Positions 35,131 to 47,599 of a stretch of DNA of 64,000 bases are shown in pieces. Both the position numbers and the translations under genes were made by a program. The notes under the pieces were generated by a model. It did not search any database. It was not told the origin of the DNA and was given only the letters and a program-made list of their open reading frames with translations. The first letter of the stretch is position 1, and every line of letters starts with the position of its first letter. Where the stretch lies: positions 137,500 through 201,499 of the forward strand of contig SCFE01000085.1 of assembly GCA_004352715.1 (NCBI GenBank). The letters are read 5' to 3'. Source of the stretch: Hofstenia miamia. Lineage: Eukaryota > Xenacoelomorpha > Acoela.

Positions 35131-38100
35131 CGCAGTTTCATAATAGGCTTTGGGAAAATTGTTTGAAAATACAAAAAAACATTTCTTCCTTTAAATGGGC
35201 ACCACGTGACTTAAGGTTATGCAAAATCGTATTTGTGGGACTGATAATTGGAATATGGTAGAATTCGAAAACTTCTCTAAAAAATCTTAATGGATAACTA
35301 AGGTCATTGTTGATGCTAACTTTCACTGTGATTTTCTAACAGCTGCTCTCTTCTGAGTTTCAGTTGAAAATATCGTCCCCCCATTTGATATTTCATGTGT
35401 TAGGAATCTAAGTAATTTATTTATTTTGACAGCAATCATCTTAAGATCCAGACGAACTTATTGAATAGAATCAATTTATGGAGAGGAGTTAATTTTACAA
35501 ACAAATTAATAATTTTGCTAAGTTCAATTAAATTTCATAATAAATTTTAATTTCATCAAGGAAACTCGAAAATTGGCAATTCAGTATTTTTCAGCCAGAG
35601 ATGAACAGAAGTGGTGCTTGTGCCGAAGTACTGAAAAAGTGGACGACTTAAACTTCAAATTAACGTACTCTATAGTGCATGCAAATCAACCCAAAATACC
35701 ATGAAACCCATAAAATTTATAGACAATGTATTCAAAATATATACATTATAACATATTAATATTCCACATTAGTATCATGTACACTTCTAATATTCAATAT
35801 ACATTTTTCATTTCAGTATGCAGTTTCTAAAATACACAACTCTGGTCTATTAAACTGAAAATTTTAAGAAATGTTTTTGTAAGATCATAAAAAGCCACAT
35901 AAAATGGGACAAATTGGCATTGTCTACGCTAATTAAGATAAAAAACAACATTCAACTTATTTCAAAATTATCCATCACATTGCTCGCTATGATTGCTTTA
36001 GCCTTAGCAACAAAAGTTTTTGGTTTGTGTCCATCTTTGTTCTCAAATCAAGGAGGTCCTAAACCCCACTTTTGTCTCATGAATCCCCTCGTCTCCCATC
36101 GACCTACCCACACCACTTCTCCCCCATGGGTAGATTCGGCCACTATCATCTCCTATGTCAGACATTTAGAACAGCGTATTGCTAAAATTCCATGACTATG
36201 TGGTTGACTAGGGTATAATAAATATGTAATCCAATCGGAATATAACTGATTAGAAATTAATGTACAACATTAATAATGTGATCTTTAATATTTGACATTA
36301 AAATTTGTTAAATTGCAATAATTTAACTTTAAAGATTATCTTAAAGATTGCAAATTTTGCTAGGAGCTAGCAAATGCTGAAAAAGTTGTAAGCTCAATAC
36401 TTTTTATCAATGTTTATCAGCTTTTTCTCCACTTTTGTTGGTACTAGTTTACTGTTTATTAGACCATCCGACAAGTATGGAAATTTAAAGTTTAAAATGA
36501 ATCAATCTTATACATAATGCAGTGAAAATTCATCATTGATAAGTACTTAGACACTCGCCTTAATTAACCGCCTTGTAAAAAGGGCATATTTTAAGTATTA
36601 GAATAATAAAACCGTGTGTAGTTTCCCTAGTCAATGAAGATTGAAAAACTTGATAAGAATTTGGTAAGAATTTTACAGCTCTGTTGCAAAATTTATCAAG
36701 ATTTAGTAAAATCTTGCAAAGATTTTATCATCTTTTGCAAGATTTTACAATTTAAAAATAACATTGCTAGACTTTCAAATTTCTTTGGTATATAAATATT
36801 TGCTACTAAACTACTAAACCTATTCAGCGAACTCAAACTAACTTGCATTGCACTTGAAAGAAAAATGCAATGGCCAATATTAGTCAATAATCAACATATA
36901 CCTGTTAGTATTAAACTTCTATCACTTCAGTAAAAACTATTACTTCAGAAATATTGGCACAAATGTCTTTAACAGTGTTGTAATAATTTTGCACTTTCGA
37001 AATTTAAGTTACATATTAGAATTTTAGTTAGATTCTATAAAATAATTTTTCCGAAGCATCAAAAAAATGAACACAGATAATGGGATTTTTCTTAGTTTTC
37101 AAGCATCTTGTAATTAATGCTGAAATTGTGCATAAATTATTCCTATATTAATTTGGATACTTGCAATATAATAATCAATATCAATTAGTAGAAATACTCG
37201 AGTGTCTGAATTCAATAAATTCAATCAAATTTTATAATTAAAGTTAAGGTACTACAACTATAATCTTCTAATGGAAATATCTTAGAAAAATTATTCTAAT
37301 AATAGTTGATAAATACTTGACAGATTTTTAAAATCTTAGGAATTTCTGTAAGTTATTCAATATCTTTCGTAATTTATGAAATAAATTTCCGATATCTTGC
37401 TAGTTATTGTAAGTTTCATTGACTAGGGTTACATTGACATTTATTTCGACTTCATGTTGACCTCGACCACAACTTTAATCTAAGCGAAGCAACACTTCTC
37501 AAAACTCACTTGTTACATTACGTTTGGATTACATTGGTTAAGATTAACCAATCATTTTGTCAATTATTATACATTTTCAGAAAGGTAATTAGCCGTTTGC
37601 TTTAGACCAAATTACAATTCTTCCTAGCAATATACCCTTAATTAAGAGATAACTATTTAAAATTACAATAGATATTGGGACAGTGCATAATACAATGTTA
37701 ATTTACAATAAAATTGAAACGCATTTTCTACTCCTAGATTGCTATATTTCTTAAATTGCGCAACATATTTGTCCAATGTTTACGATCGTCGTCAAGGGAT
37801 ACGATGATTTAATATTTCGTTTGCTTTATACGAATTGCGCAATATTACTCCTTTTTTCTTAGAATATTTTTATTTTCTAAAGGTAAGCACCTGATTGCTT
37901 GTTGTTACTAAACAATTTTTCTTTAATGAAATGATAGTTATATTTTTATGTGCCTGTGACACATGTATTAAGTTCAGGTTTCATATTCTTCAAAGTTTTT
38001 GACATCATTTCTCTTAGGCAGTTCATGTATTGACGTTTTTACATCTATTAATCATGATTTTGGTAGTGGACGTAGAAGTAAGTCCAAAATTTTAGTAGGA

Positions 38101-39183
38101 ACTTGTATTTTTTTCTACTAGTCATTTCAATTTTATTGTTTGCCGTTCAATAATATTCTTCGCCCGTCGCATTTGTTGCTATAGTACTTTGGGTGAATAT
38201 GCAAAAAAATCACCAGGGCATTATATGTACTAATGCTAAAAAAGTTATAGAGACTGGCAAGGGTCCATTTGCGTCTTTTCAGATAGAAGACTAGGTGTGG
38301 CAAGTATGTGTTTTATGGCTGGAAATTGAATGAAAGTTACGTCTTCTACCATGTTATTGTATTTCTAAAAAAAGAAAACTTATTTCGTAGAAAAATGTCA
38401 AATAGTTAAATTATCAAGCTAGGAGAGATATCACAAGAAGGAGCAAGGTTTCTTGCCGATCCAATGTATTGTGCAGTAAGTTGCAAGTTCAGTTTGACTA
38501 ACGTCGGAAGTCCTGCCAATTTATTATATATATATATATATATATTATGACCGTAATTCTATCTCATTTATGAAACAAACACAATTGTATTTTCGAATTA
38601 ATGTTTGTCTACATAAATTATTTAAAAAATGTTACTAAATATCAATGTATATGCTCTTTTAGTTTTATAGTAATGGCATTAAGTATCACCGCGTGGAGTA
38701 CCCAGGTATTCCATGGATATTAATCGGTTAAATCAACTATTTAATAATACTGCCTTATAATCTATTTCTTGGGATAGTTCTGTTCAGATTAGTTATAAAA
38801 TAACATAAAAAATCTACAATTCAATAGCTAAATGCTGATATAATCTGTAGCTCCAGGAAAAAACTCCAGCTTTGAAAAACTGATTAATGCCGTATTAATA
38901 TGACTGTCTGGGTAGGGACCATAGCGGGCATAGAATCAGGCTTCTATGCTATAGGCATGGACCGGGCATACGAGCTCTGAACATAATGTGATTATATTTT
39001 TTAAAATCAATGATTTGAAGTATATTATCGATTTGTAAAAATGTTCTATCTATCTATTCAATATATCTATCTATGTATATGTATGTATATGTATTCATTG
39101 TCTTCATGAAATTTTACAGAGTTATATTTCAGTGTCAACTTCTCACATTGCATTGGTAAAAATATAATTAGTACTTATGTACA
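35131..39183. other. intergenic, no gene recognised
   Basis: AT-rich. The 93-codon frame at 35914-36195 opens with TTG and lacks a known motif. An (AT)n array lies at about 38524-38545. A GC-richer patch near 38910-38980 is not assigned. Confidence 0.5.
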
Positions 39184-39436
39184 GTGGCAGTGGAGGTTGT
39201 GACAAGGGGGGGACTCTACCCCCTAAAATGTATCATTTATACAGTGAGAGTTCTCTTATTTAATATATTTCCTTGGTAATATATGTAATTTTTCTTACGG
39301 ACTGAAAGTTACAGTATCAAAATTATAATTTCAATTACAAATAACTTATGACTTCAAAGTGTCTTTCGAAATGCTATGGAAAAGTAACTTGTCCCCCCCC
39401 CTCCCCATTATCCAAAATTTGTTCGACAGCCACTGC
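39184..39436. mobile_element. possible hAT-type MITE
   Basis: Starts CAGTGGCAGTGG and ends with the inverse of CAGTGGCTGTCG, with G-run (AAGGGGGGG) and C-run (CCCCCCCCC) subterminal blocks that also pair. hAT ends often begin CAGxG. The flanking 8-mers CTTATGTA and CATTGGTA are only partly alike, so the target-site duplication is not clear. Confidence 0.35.
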
Positions 39437-40802
39437 ATTGGTATGTAACATTGTAACTGTAAACATAGGCAATTCAGGTATTAACTTCAGAAGACGTTCA
39501 ATATAGTTGGAAATAATGTAGTTTACTATCAAAAATATAGATAATTGGAGACAAAGGATCTTGATGGTTTCTTCATATACTGTTTTCAAGATTGTATTTT
39601 AGAGAAACAATGCAATGTAAGAGCTGCTCTGCAGACACCAAAACCATCTCTTAATCACCATTTCATCAATATTTTTAGGAAAGTGCGAAATGCACCAATT
39701 AAAATCAATGTTCTTATGAAGACTTTCTGTTCAGTTGAAATAATCGGTCACCATTTCTTCAAATTGTCATTTTGACTGAATTCCATTCACTAACTTTTCT
39801 TCTTCCAAAAGCATTATTATGCAGATGAATTTCTGGAAAGTGATTCTACAGGAAGAGAAAATACTCACTCTCATTCAATTGATTTATTCCAAGTACTGGT
39901 CCAAAAATAAAGTTATCTATATTTCGTTAAGGTGCACAACCTGCGTGATTTGACTGTTTCCGGTCCCAAATGGTAAAACTTCCTAATATCACTGATGAGA
40001 GGCAATCAATGCAGAGGACCAATGAACTTAAAAGAATTCGTCAATTATGAAACTTCTAATATTCATTAAAATGATTAATTGTAATTCCATGTCAATTCAC
40101 ATCAACAGGTTTGAATAGATGTTAGAATTATCATTTTATATTGGGACCTAATAGTGAAAAAATATTTTCGCTACTTGGAATATATCGAAAATATGGCTAG
40201 CCATATGCATACGCATTCAGAAATATGTACAATTAATTTGAATGGCTGACATAGGCTACGCTGCCATAGGATTAAAAACAAAGGTCAAACATAGTTCACA
40301 CGAAGTTTGCAAATCATAATAGGGCACTATAAAATCATTTTCTTTAATGATAATAGGTAGCACTCAATTAACCAAAATATTGCAATATTATATTTCCAGC
40401 AAACTCATATTGCAATATATTTACTTTGAATTTTTTGTATTGAAATTATTACAAAGCCCTGTTCACCTTCAGCTGATAACGCTATTATTATAAACATAAA
40501 TTTGTGTATTACTGCCTCCGAAGCTTTAGGAAAATTGAAATTCAAAATTTAGTAAGATTCCATTACATTGATACATTTTTCATTTTCTTTAACTGATATT
40601 AAACCGTTTCTAAGATGTGTTTGATTACACATTTGCAAAAATGGACAGGAGAATTTGAAGTGTGTTAAGTGTTTTCCGAGGTTATTTAAGTTAAGATGAA
40701 GAATACATCATCTATCTAGAGATTTACAAAATAATATATTCTAGCATTTTCAATAAGCATTTAACGAAAATCACTTAAAAATTTACTTATTTAGGTGAAA
40801 GT
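39437..40802. other. upstream region of Argonaute
   Basis: No recognised gene. Just before the ATG, TTACTTATTTAG at 40783-40794 looks like a 3' splice site, so a noncoding first exon may lie in this stretch. Confidence 0.4.
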
Positions 40803-41071
40803 ATGCCTAGAAAACGAAATAAAAAAAACAGGTCTAAGCAAGCTACAAATAAACAACGGTTGGAGCAAAATCAATCAAACAGAAAAAATGATTCAATGGG
40901 ACAGCAATCCATCGAAACATCCAGTAGAGATGTCCAACCATCTGGTAGAAATGGTTCTTCCCAACAAGGGGAATCGCAATTGCCAACGACAAGCTCACTC
41001 AATAGTGATGCAATTACAAATAAAAGCAAAGAATTAGAAAATCAATCTGAGGTTGAAGATAATGCTTCCAG
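40803..41071 (+). CDS. AGO: Argonaute exon 1: disordered leader
   Basis: Starts at [13 protein letters not shown] with A at -3 and continues as a Q/S/N-rich low-complexity segment ending EVEDNAS. It ends in CCAG|GTAAAT, phase 2; the split AGA codon joins 43809 exactly in the Argonaute frame. The overlapping frame from 40795 does not join and is rejected. Confidence 0.85.
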
Positions 41072-42196
41072 GTAAATTTGAGTACGCCAGGGTAGGAATT
41101 TTTACCAATGACGTTTCAGAATTCGATTCTTGTATTTTACAATATTATTTTGTTAATGAACAGTATATACGAGGGTTATTGAAATCGACTTGAGACCTCA
41201 ATTATAAATAAAAGACAAACACAGCTTTAAACAAACTTATTTATCACTTACAATATAATCCATGAACTTTTCTATGGTGGATTGTCAGCGTCGAGAAGGG
41301 TTTGCAACCCAATTTTCAAAGCGGTTTTTCTGCAGGTTTTTAAGTTGTGATCGATGGACAAAAATCCTTGATCCGGAACTGGCTCTTTGAGCCCTGCAAA
41401 GAGGTGGAAATCGCATAGGGCAAGTCATGTAAACACTCCTGAATGTCCTAGCACTTCCCAGCCCAGCCTGAGGATAGCTAAAGATGGGTGCATCTTTGAC
41501 GCTGGAGTTGCCATCTCGAAATCTGTCAGCCCATCGTTTCACGGTCATAAGACTAGACACTCCTTCTCCAAGAGCTCGAGCGAGCTCTGCTTAAACAGCC
41601 GGAGCTAATTTTCTTTGGAGCTGAGCCAAATTTAGTAATAGTTAGAATTTCTTAATGGATCCTTATATCGTATTTTGACTTTATGAACGGGAAAAGGAAA
41701 AATTTGAATTTGAGTTGAGTAAGTTAACAATTGAAACAACACAATTTTAAAACATCTATAGTCAGCTCAGTTTTCAAATATGGTAGCATCAAAAAATTAT
41801 TTAATTCGATTCACTATAGTAGAAGCTGTGATCAAGAGCTCAAGAATTTTTTAATAACCCTCGTAAGTAGAATATAAAAATGCATAAATATAACCTCGTC
41901 AGCGTCACTAAATGAAAATAAAAAAAAGCTTAAACTTTTTTGTATCATTAGTTTATAGGTGATACAGATAATACACCAGGAAAAAATTTCTGCTCTAACT
42001 CTCTCCTAGGATAAATATATACTTAGTCCTATATTTAGTACTTTGCGTCTTAACACATGAAATTCTGTTGCATATTTATATTTAAAGTTTGATCACAACA
42101 TCCTAAATTCATACAAAATAATCTTCTAATTGAAAAATTTAAAACAAAAATGGAACTTTCATTAATAAAAATCTAAGAAAAAATTATTTTTATTTA

Positions 42197-42232
<36 letters not shown>

Positions 42233-42535
42233 TATATGTATATATATATGAATATATATATATGCATATATACATATATATATATATAAATATATATGTA
42301 TATATATACATAGATGGGCTTTGGATACAATTTTCAAAATATCTACAAGACGCTGGATACAAAATTTTTTTGAAAAAACCTTAAACTCATACATTAGAAA
42401 TTAAACCCCTATTCCAAATGCGCAATGTAAAAATTTTTGGATAAAATAAATCATTCTGGCTTTCCACAAAAAAGGCGTTGGATACTATAGAAAATCGGCT
42501 GGCAGTGGGTACAAATCCCGTAGTATCTAGAGCTC

Positions 42536-42566
<31 letters not shown>

Positions 42567-42761
42567 NNNNNNNNNNNNNNNNNNNNNNNNNNNNNNNNNN
42601 NNNNNNNNNNNNNNNNNNNNNNNNNNNNNNNNNNNNNNNNNNNNNNNNNNNNNNNNNNNNNNNNNNNNNNNNNNNNNNNNNNNNNNNNNNNNNNNNNNNN
42701 NNNNNNNNNNNNNNNNNNNNNNNNNNNNNNNNNNNNNNNNNNNNNNNNNNNNNNNNATATA

Positions 42762-42799
<38 letters not shown>

Positions 42800-45700
42800 T
42801 ATATGAATTATTGAAAATTAATAGGCAAATGCACTCAGAATTTCAAGGCCTCAGCAAGACGAATTCCACAAAATTTGAAAATATAACCAATGTTAATTAC
42901 AAAATTATGCCCAAATTTGGTTAGGGACAGATTGGTAAAAAATGCAGTTTTTTCCCAACATGTTATTGGTAAATATTTTTCAAGGTATAAGTCAATGAAC
43001 TCAATACAGTCACAGAGTCCTAAATTTAGTACTAATTACAAAATATATTTTTAGTGACAAAAAATAAATTTTAATAAAAAGTTTGAATATGAATAGCAAA
43101 TATGCACTTAGATATATATTCAAAGCAATTATTGAGGCAATCAAATGCTTAAATATCATATATTACAAGAAGAAACCAAACTTTTGACTTTTGTTTTCTT
43201 GTCATCACAATGTAATTGCAATAATTCTAATTCTAAGGCTAACAGAAACTTGAAAGAAAAATTACGGGTAGTGAAACTAACAAATAGTCATTACTTTAAT
43301 GTACAGCTAGAAATAGTGTGGATTTGTCTCTGAAGAGGCATGCTCTAGAAATGTTTATAATAAGTACTAAATTTAGTACTCGGACGCTGACGAGGTTAAG
43401 TTCGGACAAAAGCATTGTTGCAATTAACTTTGATATACGTCATAAGCATTACTTCAAAGAAATTTAGTTAGTTGTAATTTATTATCAGAAAAAATAACGA
43501 ATTTTCTTATTTACATTTTTCGAATTTGGAACAACACTGTTGATCTAATAAAAAATAATTCAAGAGAAGCGTGATTTCTATTCTGGAGTTTCTAAAAACA
43601 TAAATTGTTTGAATATTGAAAAAACTTTCACTCAGATACAGCCCTTTGAATATTGCACTAACATATGAATTACCATGTATATTAAAACAATTCTCATAAA
43701 ATTTTTTAATCAAACAATATATTACATACAATAGCTAAGCAAAGCCTATCAGAACATGAATCAAATTCTAAACTAGAATTTGCTAGATTTGTGTTAATAC
43801 ATATTTAGATCAGAGTTGAAGAGGCGGCCAGATGACGGTGGAACAGTAGGAAAGTCCGTTTCTCTTCATGTTAATCACTTTGAAATTGAGTTTAAGCCTG
43901 CAACAGATAAAGCATTTCGCTACGATTTTTCTATATCAGTGAAAGGAAAGTATGTTCAGCTCTCAAAGCTGTTGAGATGGGAAATCTTTAAAAAATTAGT
44001 TGCAGAAATCCCTTTGAATGATAAAGGAAATATTCTTCTGCACTATGATGGGAATACAAATATTTATACAGTGGCGAGACTTGATGACATTTGTAAAGAA
44101 GTCAAAATTGAAGAAAATGGCGAGGAGCAAAGTTTTACAGTCAACATTAAGCATGCTGAAGTTATTGATATGAAGTTTACCGAATTCATTGATATGAAGA
44201 AAGCCAATTTTCCAATCTATAAAGCTCTTCAAGTACTTGATACTGCCTTGAAGAATAGATTATGGAAGCAATCAATATATTCCAAGAGGCATTTGTTTGA
44301 TCCAAATCCGGAAAAAGATAAGATTTCGGATGAGCTAGTTGTATGGAAAGGCTACCAAGCCAGCTTTAGACCATGCTGGAAAATTACTTTAAACCTAGAT
44401 TTATCATTCAAGGCCTTTTATAACGAGCAGTCAGTTTTAGATCTGTTGAAGTCTACGTTTAACTATATACCAAAGATGTTAAATAAATATCAATTCGAAA
44501 AATTTAATAATGTAATGAAAGGGTTAAAAATTACAACTAATCATTTGAAATTCAGAAGAAAACAAGTTGTTAAGAGAATCGTAGCAGATACTGCTAAAAA
44601 TTCTTATTTTAATCACAATGGTGAGAAGATTAATATAGCACAATATTTCAGTACCAAATACAAAATAGAGATCATTCATGCAGGCTTACCTTTAATTGAA
44701 GTGGGCCAAAACAAAAACAAACTTCCTCTTGAACTTTGCACAATTATGGAGCAGCCAAACAATCACAAACTGTCACCTGAGCAACAGCGGGAGATGATAA
44801 AATTATCTGCGATAAAGCCACCTGAAAGAATGAAAATGATCAAGAAGACCCTTGAAAACCGTCAATTCTCAGATGACGAATACCTTAAAGAATTTGGCAT
44901 TTCAGTTTCAAACGAAATGATGGTAGTTGAAGGTCGACTACTTCCTCCACCATTTATAAATGAAATCGAACACCAAATCGAGCCAGGAAAGTTCAAATTT
45001 AATAGCATTAAGGAATTTAGATCCCTTAGTACATTACCGAGGTTTTGTATTGTACTGCCAGAAAGACCAAAAAGACAAGACGTTAAGGAAGACATGGCTA
45101 AAACATTTTTCAATTCACTTTTTAGCATTGTAAAAAAAGAGAAAGACTCAAATTGGTCCTCTAATAAGAATTATGATTTTAAGAAAATTTCGAATTCCAA
45201 CGAAATTAAATCTTTGATAAAAAAAATATTAAGTGAACGTAACATTGATCTCGTCTTTTGGATATTACCCTCTGGGGATGAGGATGATTGGTACAAAAAA
45301 ATAAAATATCACTCTGATGGGCAGTTGATGACGCAATGTGTAAAGGATAAATTAGTAAGTGATATGATACTATATAAAACTTAATAATGAATTTCTATGA
45401 GGATATAGTTAAAATAATATTCTCTTAGATTTATCATTGTTTTCTCTGTCTTATGCTCGAAATTATATTTCATGTAATGTAATGCGACTTAAAGATAGAA
45501 CATTTTTTGCTTTGACTTCACGTTAATATAGAGAGCATATCAGATGATTAATTTCACATTTTGCCCTTGTCGACAAAATCCTGCTTACTTATTTAATATT
45601 TACAAATGATCTACACTCTATATATATATATATAAATATATAAGATTAAAAATTGAAGCATTTGGACTTAATTTATAAATAAACGAGAAAATGCTTTCAA

Positions 45701-46801
45701 AATTGAGTGCTTGACGCAAGAATAAAATGTCATTAACTATGTCTACATTCAACCTCTGAAGTCTTTTTATGAGAACTTGGTTGGCGCTGCTAACTACTGA
45801 CTCTGAAAAAGTTGAGGATGCTACCTGATTCTGTCCATGTTAAGTTATGCTCTCCTCAATGCAGAGTTGGAAATGGTCCTCTTTTTCCTGGAGCGATACA
45901 GGACCAGGCCGAATATATCAGGACCGAACCAGTTTAAACTGTAAAGATTTGGAAAGTTTGGACTACTTGATGAGGTTGTTAAAAACGCAACCCTTAAATT
46001 GATTTTGCTATTCACCTGGGATGCCAGTTGTACGTATTTCTGAATTCTTGACAATATTTCGATTACAACATTCTTACTCACATGAGTGACATCCGCCTCA
46101 ATCATTAGTAACGTTTTGCAGAACAGTTTTCACAGTTCCATGTTAAACTGAAAAGTATGTATTGTTTTGCATTAAGGAAGTCAATAAAAGAACTTTGGCT
46201 TACTGTACACATTTGATAAAAAAGCGTTTGCACACTGACCATCTAATTTTTTTAGAGTCCATTATTTTCAATTACTTGAGAATTTTTCATTTGAACATTG
46301 TGAACACATTGTGTTACTACTAATGTTGGCTAACGTTGATCATGAACGTCTATAACACTAACTGGACTGGAGCAAATGATCATTTAGCCGCAGCATTTGG
46401 CCGATTTCACTCAATCATTTATAATTCCGCTCTTTTATGAGTGAATTGAAGAGCGGAATTAATAAATGATTGAGTGAAATCGGCCAAAGGTTGCTGTTAT
46501 TTATTCATTTGTCCCAGTCCAGTTAGTGTATAGAAGTTCACGCTATGGAAAAAGCATACTTGCTTCGTAGCAGGTATAACAGTGAAGGCACTAATTACTT
46601 GAGCAAAAAGAAGATTTTTTAAAGGAATACAACAAAAAACTCGGTTGTTTTCATATCCTTCAGTAGATGGGGAAGCTTTAGTTTTAAAAGTATTTTGTAA
46701 AATCAAAAAAGAGAAAAAATAGAAAGTTTGCGAGACAATTCTATAACGTAAATTTCCTCAGTTTAATTCACAGGACACTCAGCAAAACTGTCCACAATGA
46801 A

Positions 46802-46836
<35 letters not shown>

Positions 46837-46921
46837 NNNNNNNNNNNNNNNNNNNNNNNNNNNNNNNNNNNNNNNNNNNNNNNNNNNNNNNNNNNNNNNN
46901 NNNNNNNNNNNNNNNNNNNNN

Positions 46922-46964
<43 letters not shown>

Positions 46965-47564
46965 TTAAAATGTATTTATATATAAGTATAATATAAATAT
47001 ATAAAATATACATATATAAGATCTGGTAACGATTAATTTATTTTCAATAGTTAACTCATAAGAAATTAAAGATTAATTAATAGTTAACTTTTTAGTTCAA
47101 TCAAAACTAAAATTTTTGACAAATTCAGTCGAAAAAGCGAAATGAACTAGGTGTTTTCTCTTTTAAATATGGTCATATAACGAACAACGCAAACATACAA
47201 ACCTTATTTGATTCAAATGATGAACGCGTCTTGTAAACAATGTAACCAACAGAACAAAATAATTGAATCTGATTAATAGTTAACCAAAAATTTTTTCGTT
47301 AAAATAAATTTGCGTTTAATCGATTAAATTATCTATAATATATATATATNNNNNNNNNNNNNNNNNNNNNNNNNNNNNNNNNNNNNNNNNNNNNNNNNNN
47401 NNNNNNNNNNNNNNNNNNNNNNNNNNNNNNNNNNNNNNNNNNNNNNNNNNNNNNNNNNNNNNNNNNNNNNNNNNNNNNNNNNNNNNNNNNNNNNNNNNNN
47501 NNNNNNNNNNNNNNNNNNNNNNNNNNNNNNNNNNNNNNNNNNNNNNNNNNNNNNNNNNNNNNNN

Positions 47565-47599
<35 letters not shown>

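Larger units (their letters stand above)
41891..43398. mobile_element. 1.5-kb element with 16-bp perfect terminal inverted repeats
   Basis: TAACCTCGTCAGCGTC at 41891-41906 and GACGCTGACGAGGTTA at 43383-43398 are perfect inverse copies. Subterminal TTTAGTAC motifs recur near 42036, 43024 and 43369. The interior holds AT arrays and a 190-N gap and shows no transposase. It begins 25 bp after the mariner at 41168-41865. Superfamily unknown. Confidence 0.6.

Noticed and set aside
35914-36195. 93-codon frame with a hydrophobic start and Pro/His-rich end, possible secreted peptide
   Set aside because: Starts with TTG, lacks splice or promoter context, and part of it (CGACCTACCCA) resembles repeat sequence near 19336.
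40795-41037. Alternative frame [11 protein letters not shown] overlapping Argonaute exon 1
   Set aside because: Opens with GTG at the splice-like site and does not join exon 2 in the Argonaute frame; the 40803 frame does.
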